64,000 nt of DNA from Levilactobacillus spicheri DSM 15429 (GTDB taxonomy: Bacteria; Bacillota; Bacilli; Lactobacillales; Lactobacillaceae): the NCBI RefSeq assembly GCF_001435095.1, contig NZ_AZFC01000026.1, positions 1 to 64,000 on the forward strand, written 5' to 3'. Below the pieces are notes generated by a model that worked only from the letters and a program-made list of their open reading frames with translations, ran no database searches and was not told where the DNA came from. Shown here one piece after another: positions 17,555 to 24,604 of this stretch. How positions within the stretch are numbered: the stretch's first letter is position 1; each line of letters opens with the position of its first letter. A program made the translations under genes and the position numbers.

Positions 17555-17590
17555 AAAAAACGGCGACGGAAAAATTTCCATCGTCGTTTT
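17555..17590 (-). terminator. Terminator of the DMT exporter gene
   Basis: On the minus strand AAAACGACGATGGAAA pairs with TTTCCGTCGCCGTTTT and continues into TTTTTT, 40 nt after the exporter's stop codon. Confidence 0.85.
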
Positions 17591-17630
17591 ACGGAACTAA
17601 CCTTATCAGCCGCCCAACCTGCGGGCAAGC

Positions 17631-18506
17631 TTATTGGCGGGCCGAAATCACCAGGCCACCGATCGTCAGGAGAATTCCCACGAGGACCAGTGGTGTAATG
17701 GGCTCGTGCAGAATCAGCCAGGCCGTGATCACTGTGACCACCGGTACCAGGTAGATGTAGATACTGGTCTTGACCGTCCCCAGCTTCTTCACCGCGTACG
17801 CCCAGCTCAAGAAGCACAGGGCCGAGGCGCCCAATCCCAGGAATAGGAGGTTGACCAGGTTATCCGGCTGCAGGATCACCGCCAGCCGAATCCGGCCGTG
17901 CGTCGCCCAGAAGACCGGCAGGATGAACAGAATCCCGTAGATGAACGTCCGGCGGGTCACCTGGACCGGGTTGTGTCCCAGCGTGTTCAGGTAGCTGACC
18001 ACGTAGGAATACAACGCCCAGATCAGGGCCGCCAGGAGCGCCAACAGGTCCCCGGTGAAGTTGATGTGTACCCCGCTGCCGTTCAACGAGATCAGCGAGA
18101 TCCCCAGCATCGAAGCGATAAAGCCGCACAAAAATTGCTTGGTCAACCGCTGGCGTCCCAGGGCCGCGGCGATCAGCGCGATAAACAGCGGCGACGTCGA
18201 GACGATGACCCCGATGTTCGAGGCGTAGGTAAAGGTCAGCGCGATATTTTCAAAGAGGTAGTACAGGCAGATGCCCAAGAGGCCGGCCGCGGCCAGCGCC
18301 CCCTCCTCCTTCCAGCTGGTGAACCCGAAGAACTTGGGGTACACCAGGAACAGCCCCACCAGGCCGATGACGAAGCGAATCAGGAGGATCTCCAGCGGCG
18401 CGAAGTCGGTCAGCAGGACCTTGGTCGAGATGTAGGTGATGCCCCACAAAAAAATCGTCAGCAGGGCCACGAGATGTCCCCTTAAAGAATGTTCTGGTTG
18501 TCGCAT
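17631..18506 (-). CDS. EamA/DMT-family permease
   Basis: A ten-TM inner-membrane drug/metabolite transporter (291 aa from the ATG at 18506). It has two EamA repeats (about 10-140 and 155-290), with the repeat-typical WGITYISTKVLL at the start and SLNGSG between the halves. Substrate is unknown; relatives export amino acids or metabolites. The start is uncertain: an ATG at 18530 adds eight residues, while further upstream the frame runs through a strong hairpin, so the longest reading (to 18629) is unlikely. Confidence 0.8.
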   Translation of the reverse strand: MRQPEHSLRGHLVALLTIFLWGITYISTKVLLTDFAPLEILLIRFVIGLVGLFLVYPKFFGFTSWKEEGALAAAGLLGICLYYLFENIALTFTYASNIGVIVSTSPLFIALIAAALGRQRLTKQFLCGFIASMLGISLISLNGSGVHINFTGDLLALLAALIWALYSYVVSYLNTLGHNPVQVTRRTFIYGILFILPVFWATHGRIRLAVILQPDNLVNLLFLGLGASALCFLSWAYAVKKLGTVKTSIYIYLVPVVTVITAWLILHEPITPLVLVGILLTIGGLVISARQ

Positions 18507-18543
18507 AAGTGTGCCAAATCCCTTCTCCATCAAATTCTCTTGG

Positions 18544-18576
18544 CCCCAGCACCGACTATGCCGGGTCGGTGCTGGG
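18544..18576. terminator. Strong hairpin between the DUF975 gene and the DMT gene
   Basis: CCCCAGCACCGAC pairs perfectly with GTCGGTGCTGGGG (13 bp, 7-nt loop). It follows the DUF975 stop on the minus strand and precedes the DMT start. No U-tract follows, so it may be a weak terminator, a processing site or a leader structure. Confidence 0.5.
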
Positions 18577-18634
18577 GGTCGTGCGAGATGAAAGGTGGGG
18601 CAAGACACCACGTGCGTGCCTTGTCCCACTCGTC

Positions 18635-19381
18635 TTAACTAATTGAAACGTGATCGTCCTCATCCGAATCATCGGGATGGAACGGCTCATGGTTGCCGGC
18701 CTTTTTAACCAACAATTGGTTGTAAAATTTCGCCTTGGCCGTGTAGAAGTACGGCATGACGAACAGGTCCGGGATGTTCATGAAGAGCGCGCTCAGGATG
18801 AACCAACCGATGTAGCTCAGGTCCATGATGAACAGGAAGCCCTTACTGCCGTCCATCAACTGCCGGGACTGGGTAATGGCCTCCAGCGCCGAGATGGGCT
18901 GGCCCTTATCCAGGGCGTCACGGTAGATGTAAAACGCTTGCGAATAGGCATAAGCCTTCACGATACCGGGAATCACCAGTAGCAGCGTCCAGAGAAAGAC
19001 CATGATGAAGGTCAGGATGCTGATCCACAGCCAGCCCCAGAAGTACTGGCTCTTCTCGAACAATTTAAACGTGCGTTGCATGGGGTTATCCAGCGTCGCG
19101 GTCCCCCGGTCGATATCGATCATGGTCAGTTGCGACCCACTCTGCAGCATCGATGCCACGATACCAAACACCCCGGCCAAGGCACTGCCCCCCGTCGTAA
19201 CGTTGACCTGATGGCCCGAGGCTATGGACTGCATAACCGACACGCTATTTTGATTACTGATCATGTTCCCGATCCAGGTCAGTGCGATCCAAAGAATCGT
19301 CAAGAGTATGTAGAAAGAAAAATGTGTCCAAACTTGATTCTTCGCACCGGCCTTAATATTCAGTCGATCTTCTGTTGTCAT
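18635..19381 (-). CDS. DUF975 integral membrane protein
   Basis: A 248-aa membrane protein with five to six TM helices, matching the DUF975 family. It has an N-terminal soluble stretch (MTTEDRLNIKAGAK), a TM at about 20-42, a central pair with LLLVIPGIVKAYAYSQAFYI, and an acidic C-terminal tail (PDDSDEDD). The function of the family is unknown. A GGGGATTACAGG stretch serves as ribosome-binding site. A TATACT -10 (complement of 19431-19436) lies 50 nt upstream. It appears to be monocistronic. Confidence 0.8.
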   Translation of the reverse strand: MTTEDRLNIKAGAKNQVWTHFSFYILLTILWIALTWIGNMISNQNSVSVMQSIASGHQVNVTTGGSALAGVFGIVASMLQSGSQLTMIDIDRGTATLDNPMQRTFKLFEKSQYFWGWLWISILTFIMVFLWTLLLVIPGIVKAYAYSQAFYIYRDALDKGQPISALEAITQSRQLMDGSKGFLFIMDLSYIGWFILSALFMNIPDLFVMPYFYTAKAKFYNQLLVKKAGNHEPFHPDDSDEDDHVSIS

Positions 19382-19526
19382 CCTGTAATCCCCTTTTCCC
19401 GCGGTTCGTTCCGCGTTATCCGATTCCCTCTAGTATACCGTGTTTCCCCGCCCAGTAGGAACCCTTTTTTCGGCCACAAACCACGGTAGACCACCGTTAA
19501 ACGGGTGGCGCGGGCCTTGGAAGCGG

Positions 19527-19555
19527 TTGTCACTCCCCAGGAAAATTGCTAGAAT
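19527..19555 (+). promoter_or_regulatory. Promoter of the arylsulfotransferase-like gene
   Basis: -35 TTGTCA (19527-19532), 17-nt spacer, -10 TAGAAT (19550-19555). Confidence 0.75.
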
Positions 19556-19606
19556 GTAGCGAGTATCTAAATAATTCGAGTGTAGACTATCTTAGGGAGT
19601 GCTCTT

Positions 19607-21322
19607 ATGACTAAAAAATTCTGGCGCATCGCCGGTGCGGTGGTCGTCGTCCTGCTAATTGTGGGCGGCGCCACGGCCTACCACGAACGCCACCTGATTC
19701 GCCGTTACCTGTTGGTCCACCAATCGTACGCCCAAAAAGACGTGCTGCGGACCGGGCAGATCAAGTTGAACCTGCGGCCGGCCCTGTCGACCAAAAACAC
19801 CACGGCGACCAACAAACTGACCGCCAGCTACCAAAAGACGCTCAAGGCCCTGCCGACCGGGAAAAGCCATGCCAAGGTCGTGGTCAACCCGTACAAGACC
19901 TCGCCCCTCTCCGGCTTGATCCTGGTCAAGACCGCCCAACCGACCCAGGTCAAGCTGACCGTCCACGGTGACCGGCCGGCGACCACGATCCACCAGACGC
20001 TCAAGGGGTACCAGACCCGCCACAGCGTGGGGGTCCTGGGGCTCTACGCCAACCGGACCAACCGGGTGACGCTGCGGTTCACCACTAAGGCGGGGACCGT
20101 GACCCGGCAGACCTACCGGCTGACCACCGGCAAGGCGCCCCACGGCATCGGGACCAACACCCTCAAGACCAGCAAGCCCAAGCAGATGGTCCTGGGGAAC
20201 GGCCACACCAAGTTGACCTTTGCCGTCAGCAGTCAGGGGTACACCTACGGGCTGGACGCGCGGGGGAAGATCCGCTGGTACGGCTCCCAGAAGATCTCCC
20301 ACGTCTTCAAGGAACTGGCTAACCACCACCTCCTGATTCTGACCAAGATCGACGCGAACCAGCACAAGTACAACGCGCTGCGGGAGACCGACTTCTACGG
20401 CCGCGTTTACCGGCAGTACAACTTTAGCGGCCTCTTCCCGTCCCGGCAGGATCCCCAAAAGCTGGCGACCAACACGGTGATCCACCACGATGCCATCGAG
20501 CTGCCGAACCACAATCTCCTGCTCACGGTCGATGACGGGAGCAAGAAGTTCGTCGAGGATACCATGATCGAGATTGACCGCCAGACCGGGAAGATCCAGA
20601 AGGTCATCGACCTCAAACGCATCCTGCCGAAGTCGGCCTACCAGCAGTACACCGGGACGCACCGGCCGGACGGCAAGATCGACTGGTTCCACCAGAACTC
20701 GATGACCTACGACAAGAAGCGCAATGAGCTGGTCGTCTCCGGCCGTAACCAGGACATGGTCTTCGCCATCAACTACAAGACCACCAAGCTCAAGTGGATC
20801 TTGGCGGCACCGGAAAAGCTGCCTAAGCGTTACCAGCAGTACCTCTTAAAGCCGACCACCAAGCACTACCGCTACAACGGCGGTCAGCACGCGGTCACCC
20901 TGATCCACCAAAACCAGCATCAGGGCGATTCGGTCGAGCTGGAATTCTACGACAACAACGTGCCGGTCACCCGGGGCAAGACCGCTCAATCCAAGAAGTG
21001 GTCGGCCGGGGAGATTGTGACGATCAACCAGCTCAAACGGACCGTCACCAAGACCTGGGAGTTTGGCCAACAACTCGGCCAACGCAACTTCACCAACATC
21101 GTCGGCAGCAGCTACGCCGTCGGTAAGGGCAACACCCTGATTGGCTTCGGGTACGCCGACTGGGGCAAGCGCAGCGAGTTCGTCGAGGTCAACCGCAAGA
21201 CCAACCGCGTGGTCTTCGACGTCGACCGGACTCACTTCGCACACGGCGATTGGAGCTACCGGGCTCAGCGGATGTCGCTGTATCCGGGGAACCAGGCGTT
21301 CACCCTGCAAACAATCAAGTAG
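19607..21322 (+). CDS. Arylsulfotransferase (AssT)-family protein
   Basis: A 571-aa protein anchored by one N-terminal TM (about 6-25), with the bulk outside the membrane. From about residue 90 it has a small beta domain, then a six-bladed propeller of the ASST family. Visible motifs are HHDAIELPNHNLLL, DWFHQNSMTYD, SGRNQDMVFAIN, GGQHAV and NIVGSSYAVGKGNTLIGFG. Enteric AssT moves sulfate between phenolic compounds through a catalytic histidine, and several conserved histidines are present here. The natural donor and acceptor in lactobacilli are not known, so activity is inferred. It is monocistronic, with a promoter and terminator of its own. Confidence 0.8.
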   Translation: MTKKFWRIAGAVVVVLLIVGGATAYHERHLIRRYLLVHQSYAQKDVLRTGQIKLNLRPALSTKNTTATNKLTASYQKTLKALPTGKSHAKVVVNPYKTSPLSGLILVKTAQPTQVKLTVHGDRPATTIHQTLKGYQTRHSVGVLGLYANRTNRVTLRFTTKAGTVTRQTYRLTTGKAPHGIGTNTLKTSKPKQMVLGNGHTKLTFAVSSQGYTYGLDARGKIRWYGSQKISHVFKELANHHLLILTKIDANQHKYNALRETDFYGRVYRQYNFSGLFPSRQDPQKLATNTVIHHDAIELPNHNLLLTVDDGSKKFVEDTMIEIDRQTGKIQKVIDLKRILPKSAYQQYTGTHRPDGKIDWFHQNSMTYDKKRNELVVSGRNQDMVFAINYKTTKLKWILAAPEKLPKRYQQYLLKPTTKHYRYNGGQHAVTLIHQNQHQGDSVELEFYDNNVPVTRGKTAQSKKWSAGEIVTINQLKRTVTKTWEFGQQLGQRNFTNIVGSSYAVGKGNTLIGFGYADWGKRSEFVEVNRKTNRVVFDVDRTHFAHGDWSYRAQRMSLYPGNQAFTLQTIK

Positions 21323-21330
21323 CCACGCCA

Positions 21331-21370
21331 AACAGGCCGTCTCCGTAAAATTGGGAGACGGCCTGTTTTT
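21331..21370 (+). terminator. Terminator of the arylsulfotransferase-like gene
   Basis: AACAGGCCGTCTCC pairs with GGAGACGGCCTGTT, followed by a T-run, 8 nt after the stop codon. Confidence 0.9.
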
Positions 21371-21451
21371 AGCGTGATCTGCTGAAAAAGCGGTCGTGTC
21401 GTGCGTCGCTCAGGTCACGGACTCACGAATCGGCCGTTCATTAAATGTTCG

Positions 21452-21673
21452 TTAATTGCTACTACTGCTCTGACTCGGCATGCCGCTCGGTTTACCACTG
21501 GGACGCTTGCCACTCATGCCCTTGGGGCCGTTTTTCATCTGCTGGCTCTGGGTCGTCTTGGCCTGTTGTTGTCCCAGCATGTATCCCGTTCCGCCACCGC
21601 CGGCGAACAGGATGATGCCGGCGGCTAGCATGGCCAGCCAGCGTTTCGGTCCTTGCTTGGGTTGTCGTTGCAT
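21452..21673 (-). CDS. Small single-TM protein (73 aa)
   Basis: A short membrane protein I cannot name. A basic N-terminus (MQRQPKQGPKRW) precedes one TM helix (about residues 12-32) with a GGGGTG stretch. A low-complexity tail rich in Q, K, G, P and S follows, probably on the outside. The AAAGGAAG ribosome-binding site supports the start. A TATACT -10 lies about 40 nt upstream. Confidence 0.6.
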   Translation of the reverse strand: MQRQPKQGPKRWLAMLAAGIILFAGGGGTGYMLGQQQAKTTQSQQMKNGPKGMSGKRPSGKPSGMPSQSSSSN

Positions 21674-21758
21674 CTCGTCGCTTCCTTTCCAATACCGTGA
21701 TTAAAACCCAGTATACCGGGCTTGGCTTAAGACTGGCTAAAATCCGGGAACACTTGAC

Positions 21759-21828
21759 TTGCTTTTTAACGACCAGCTGGGTAATATAAGAACTATCAAA
21801 GAGAGTTACCAATATAACGTTCGTTATA
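21759..21828 (+). promoter_or_regulatory. Promoter and palindromic operator of the nucleoside hydrolase gene
   Basis: -35 TTGCTT (21759-21764), 17-nt spacer, -10 TAATAT (21782-21787). Downstream lies a perfect palindrome TATAACG-TT-CGTTATA (21813-21828), just before the ribosome-binding site. Its position suits a repressor operator; the protein is unknown. Confidence 0.6.
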
Positions 21829-21846
21829 AGAGGAGAGAATTCACTG

Positions 21847-22785
21847 ATGCGTAATGTGTACTTTAACCACGACGGCAGCGTCGATGACCTGGTATCCCTG
21901 TTACTGTTACTGCAAATGCCCGACGTGCACCTGACCGGGGTCGGCGTGGTCGGCGCCGATTCCTACCTGGAGCCCGCCCTGTCCGCCAGTCGGAAGATCA
22001 TCGACCGGTTCGGCAAGGGTGCCCAACTGAACGTGGCCGCCTCGAACTCCCGGGGCGTGCACCCCTTCCCCAAGGAATGGCGGATGGACGCCTTCAGTCT
22101 CGACGCCCTGCCCATCTTAAACGAGAGCGGGACGGTCATCACGCCGGTGGCCTCTAAGCCGGCACACCTGGACCTGATCGACAAGGTGCAGGAGACGCCC
22201 GGTAAGACCACCCTGGTCATGACCGGTCCCCTGACCGACCTGGCCCGGGCCCTCGAGACCGATCCCTCGATCACCGCGAAGATCGACAAACTCTACTGGA
22301 TGGGCGGCACCTTCGACGGCCGCGGCAACGTCGCCGAGCCCGAGCAGGACGGCACCACCGAGTGGAACGCCTACTGGGATCCTCAAGCGGTCAAGACCGT
22401 CTGGGACAGCGACCTAGCCATTCAAATGGTCGGCCTCGAAAGTACCCGGCAGGTGCCTTTGACGCCCGCCATTCGCCAGCACTGGGCCACGTTACGCCAA
22501 CACCCGGCCATCGACTTCATCGGCCAAGGGTACGCGCTGGTGCCACCGCTGGAACACTTCGAGACCAACTCGACCTACTTCCTGTGGGACGTGCTGACCA
22601 CCGTGGCCAGTGACACCCCCTCCATCGTGACCACCAAGGAAGTCACCAGCGACGTTCTGACGACGGGGCCCGGCCAAGGCCGGACCTTCGAGGTCGCCGA
22701 TGGTCGGCCCCTGACGCTGGTCACCACCGTAGACCACGACGGCTTCTTCCGGCGCATCGACGAACTCGCCAGCCGCGCCGACTAA
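21847..22785 (+). CDS. Nucleoside hydrolase (IunH/RihA-like)
   Basis: This enzyme cleaves the N-glycosidic bond of ribonucleosides to give base and ribose for salvage. The 312-aa protein has the family length. The Ca2+/ribose motif near the N-terminus, usually DTDPGxDD, appears as NHDGSVDD (residues 7-14), keeping the Asp pair that binds calcium. VGADSY, LVMTGPLTDLA (about 120-130) and EWNAYWDPQA match the family core. Loss of the first Asp of DTD is a variation that could alter metal binding or substrate choice. It is monocistronic, with a palindromic operator in its leader. Confidence 0.85.
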   Translation: MRNVYFNHDGSVDDLVSLLLLLQMPDVHLTGVGVVGADSYLEPALSASRKIIDRFGKGAQLNVAASNSRGVHPFPKEWRMDAFSLDALPILNESGTVITPVASKPAHLDLIDKVQETPGKTTLVMTGPLTDLARALETDPSITAKIDKLYWMGGTFDGRGNVAEPEQDGTTEWNAYWDPQAVKTVWDSDLAIQMVGLESTRQVPLTPAIRQHWATLRQHPAIDFIGQGYALVPPLEHFETNSTYFLWDVLTTVASDTPSIVTTKEVTSDVLTTGPGQGRTFEVADGRPLTLVTTVDHDGFFRRIDELASRAD

Positions 22786-22818
22786 TTTAACCTGCTTCCC
22801 AAGTCACTCCAACCCTGG

Positions 22819-22851
22819 AGCCGTGATTGCACCCCGATCACGGCTTTTTTT
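22819..22851 (+). terminator. Nucleoside hydrolase terminator
   Basis: AGCCGTGAT pairs with ATCACGGCT, followed by TTTTTT. Confidence 0.85.
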
Positions 22852-22920
22852 GCTGGAACCCGCTTTTGAAAAAATCGTTATCTTTTTCACAAATTAGTGG
22901 CGTTTCCCGCCGGAGTGCGG

Positions 22921-22949
22921 TACACTTCTTTTTGTGAATAAAATAACAA
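22921..22949 (+). promoter_or_regulatory. Rex-type operator at the alcohol dehydrogenase promoter
   Basis: TTGTGAATAAAATAACAA (22932-22949) matches the Rex consensus TTGTGA-N6-TCACAA except one base. It sits six bases after a TACACT -10 box (22921-22926). The -35 region is weak. Rex would release the site when NADH is high. Confidence 0.65.
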
Positions 22950-22983
22950 AAAGATATTCGGGACATCATAGGAGGCCAACAAG

Positions 22984-23742
22984 ATGAGTCATCGATTAGA
23001 CGGTAAGGTTGCAATTGTAACGGGTGGAACGCTGGGGATTGGCTTGGCCATCGCCAACAAGTTCGTCGAAGAAGGTGCCAAGGTCATGATCACCGGCCGG
23101 CACGCCGACGTGGGTGCAGCCGCCGCTCAGGGCATCGGCGGACCCGACGTCATCCAGTTCTTCCAGCACGACGCTTCCGACGAAGCCGGCTGGGTCGACC
23201 TCTTCGACGCGACCGAACACGCCTTTGGCCCGGTCACCACGGTGGTCAACAACGCGGGTCTGGCCGTGAACAAGAGCATCGAAAACACCACGACCGAGGA
23301 GTGGCACAAGCAACTCTCCGTCAACCTGGACGGGGTCTTCTTCGGTACCCGGCTGGGGATTCAACGGATGAAGAACAAGCACCTGGGCGCCTCCATCATC
23401 AACATGTCTTCCATTGAAGGCTTCATTGGTGACCCGAACCTCGGCGCCTACAACGCCTCGAAGGGGGCCGTCCGCATCATGTCCAAGTCCGCCGCGCTGG
23501 ACTGCGCCTTAAAGGACTACGACGTGCGGGTCAACACCGTGCACCCCGGCTACATCAAGACGCCCCTGGTCGAGAACCTGCCCGGCGCCGAAGAAGCCAT
23601 GTCGGCCCGGACCAAAACACCGATGGGCCACATCGGGGAACCCAACGACATCGCCTACATCTGTGTCTACCTGGCGTCCAACGAATCCAAGTTCGCCACG
23701 GGATCCGAGTTCGTCGTCGACGGTGGGTACACCGCGCAATAA
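22984..23742 (+). CDS. R-specific NADP-dependent alcohol dehydrogenase (SDR)
   Basis: A cytoplasmic short-chain dehydrogenase that reduces ketones to R-alcohols. The 252-aa sequence closely follows the well-known L. brevis R-ADH over its whole length, including the C-terminal GSEFVVDGGYTAQ. It has the Rossmann glycine motif TGGTLGIG (residues 14-21), NNAG, and the catalytic Ser-Tyr-Lys as NMSSIEG and YNASKG. The arginine in ITGRH (about 38) suits the NADP(H) preference known for the family. The final Gln places the Mg2+ site of this tetrameric enzyme. GGAGG precedes the ATG. The Rex box upstream links expression to the NADH/NAD+ ratio. Confidence 0.93.
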   Translation: MSHRLDGKVAIVTGGTLGIGLAIANKFVEEGAKVMITGRHADVGAAAAQGIGGPDVIQFFQHDASDEAGWVDLFDATEHAFGPVTTVVNNAGLAVNKSIENTTTEEWHKQLSVNLDGVFFGTRLGIQRMKNKHLGASIINMSSIEGFIGDPNLGAYNASKGAVRIMSKSAALDCALKDYDVRVNTVHPGYIKTPLVENLPGAEEAMSARTKTPMGHIGEPNDIAYICVYLASNESKFATGSEFVVDGGYTAQ

Positions 23743-23833
23743 CGCGCTGATGCATCATTTGCGGCGGCTGCCGACAAAACGCCCCCTCACTGCCACCACG
23801 ACTGATTAACCTGCGTCACGCGTCTATTTTGAT

Positions 23834-23873
23834 AAAAGCCCCGCGAATGCACGAGACGTTCGCGGGGCTTTTT
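23834..23873 (+). terminator. Alcohol dehydrogenase terminator
   Basis: AAAAGCCCCGCGAA pairs with TTCGCGGGGCTTTT, with further Ts. Confidence 0.9.
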
Positions 23874-23915
23874 GGCGGTCGGTTCGACCAATTCGCACTT
23901 ATTTTTGCATACCGG

Positions 23916-24148
23916 TTGTATTTTTGAATAAAATGGGGTACAATTCTTTTGTGAAGTTCATAACAAGCGATTGCTAAATGGGCCCAACGGTGTTCAGTTG
24001 CGTGACACCGGCTCAAGCGCTCACCGCTTGTCACCACCTCGCCGCTCGTTTTCCTGACGACGGTTCGGGTCTCTCACCGAGGCTCCCATTAGCGTTTTCA
24101 CTAAACCACAAAACCACCCAGGGTCAGTCGATCCTGGGTGGTTTGTTT
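23916..24148 (+). ncRNA. Rex-box promoter and terminated leader or small RNA
   Basis: A good promoter (-35 TTGTAT 23916-23921, 17-nt spacer, -10 TACAAT 23939-23944) carries a second Rex-like box TTGTGAAGTTCATAACAA (23949-23966). The following stretch of about 190 nt has hairpins CGGTGT/ACACCG (23988-24010) and CAAGCG/CGCTTG (24014-24030). It ends in an intrinsic terminator (stem 24111-24122/24133-24144, then TTTGTTT). No ribosome-binding site precedes the ATG inside it. It is either a small RNA or a leader that attenuates the 97-aa gene at 24227. Confidence 0.55.
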
Positions 24149-24226
24149 ACTTGGCCGGCCCGCAAACTTGCATTCTGCCCGCCGCCCAACGACAATGGAG
24201 AAAATCACGTCACTGGAGGTCTTTTC

Positions 24227-24520
24227 ATGAATCCCGCCACATTGCTGCAACCCTACCTGGACAAGTACCACCTGACCCTCGACCACCCGGCTCACGGGCG
24301 GGTGGTCCTGACCTCACCGGATTGGCCGACCCATCCCGACCTGCAAACCACCGTGCAGCACGCCCTCGCGCGCCTCGCCGGCGTCAGTCAGGTGACCAGC
24401 GACGGACCGGGGCACCTGACCGTGCGGTACGATTCCACCGTCCTGCGCCGGCTGAATCCGCTGACCCTCCTGGCCGTGGAACGGCGGATCAGCCAAGCCT
24501 ACCGCCGCGCCGGGGTATAA
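24227..24520 (+). CDS. Small protein of unknown function (97 aa)
   Basis: A 97-residue soluble protein with a GGAGG ribosome-binding site 7 nt before the ATG. It begins with a short helical stretch, then a beta-alpha-beta region (ALARLAGVSQVTSDGP followed by LTVRYD, about residues 46-72). That spacing recalls HMA-like ferredoxin folds, but no CxxC metal motif is present. It ends in a basic helix. It lies downstream of the Rex-box leader and its terminator, so read-through could control it. I cannot name the family. Confidence 0.55.
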   Translation: MNPATLLQPYLDKYHLTLDHPAHGRVVLTSPDWPTHPDLQTTVQHALARLAGVSQVTSDGPGHLTVRYDSTVLRRLNPLTLLAVERRISQAYRRAGV

Positions 24521-24522
24521 CC

Positions 24523-24601
24523 AAACAGGGGCCTGGGAACAAACTCCCAGACCCCTGTTTTGGTTACTTGGGCTCCCCACCGTCTGGGAAGCCCCTTTTT
24601 T
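24523..24601 (+). terminator. Two consecutive terminator hairpins
   Basis: First AAACAGGGG...CCCCTGTTT (24523-24560), then GGGCTCCCCA/TGGGAAGCCC (24571-24595) with a TTTTTT tail at 24596-24601. Both terminate rightward transcription; the first may also serve the leftward ABC-F gene. Confidence 0.8.
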
Positions 24602-24604
24602 GCG

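Noticed and set aside
23978-24226. N-terminal extension of the 97-aa protein
   Set aside because: No ribosome-binding site at 23978; the stretch contains hairpins and a strong terminator. The ATG at 24227 has GGAGG.
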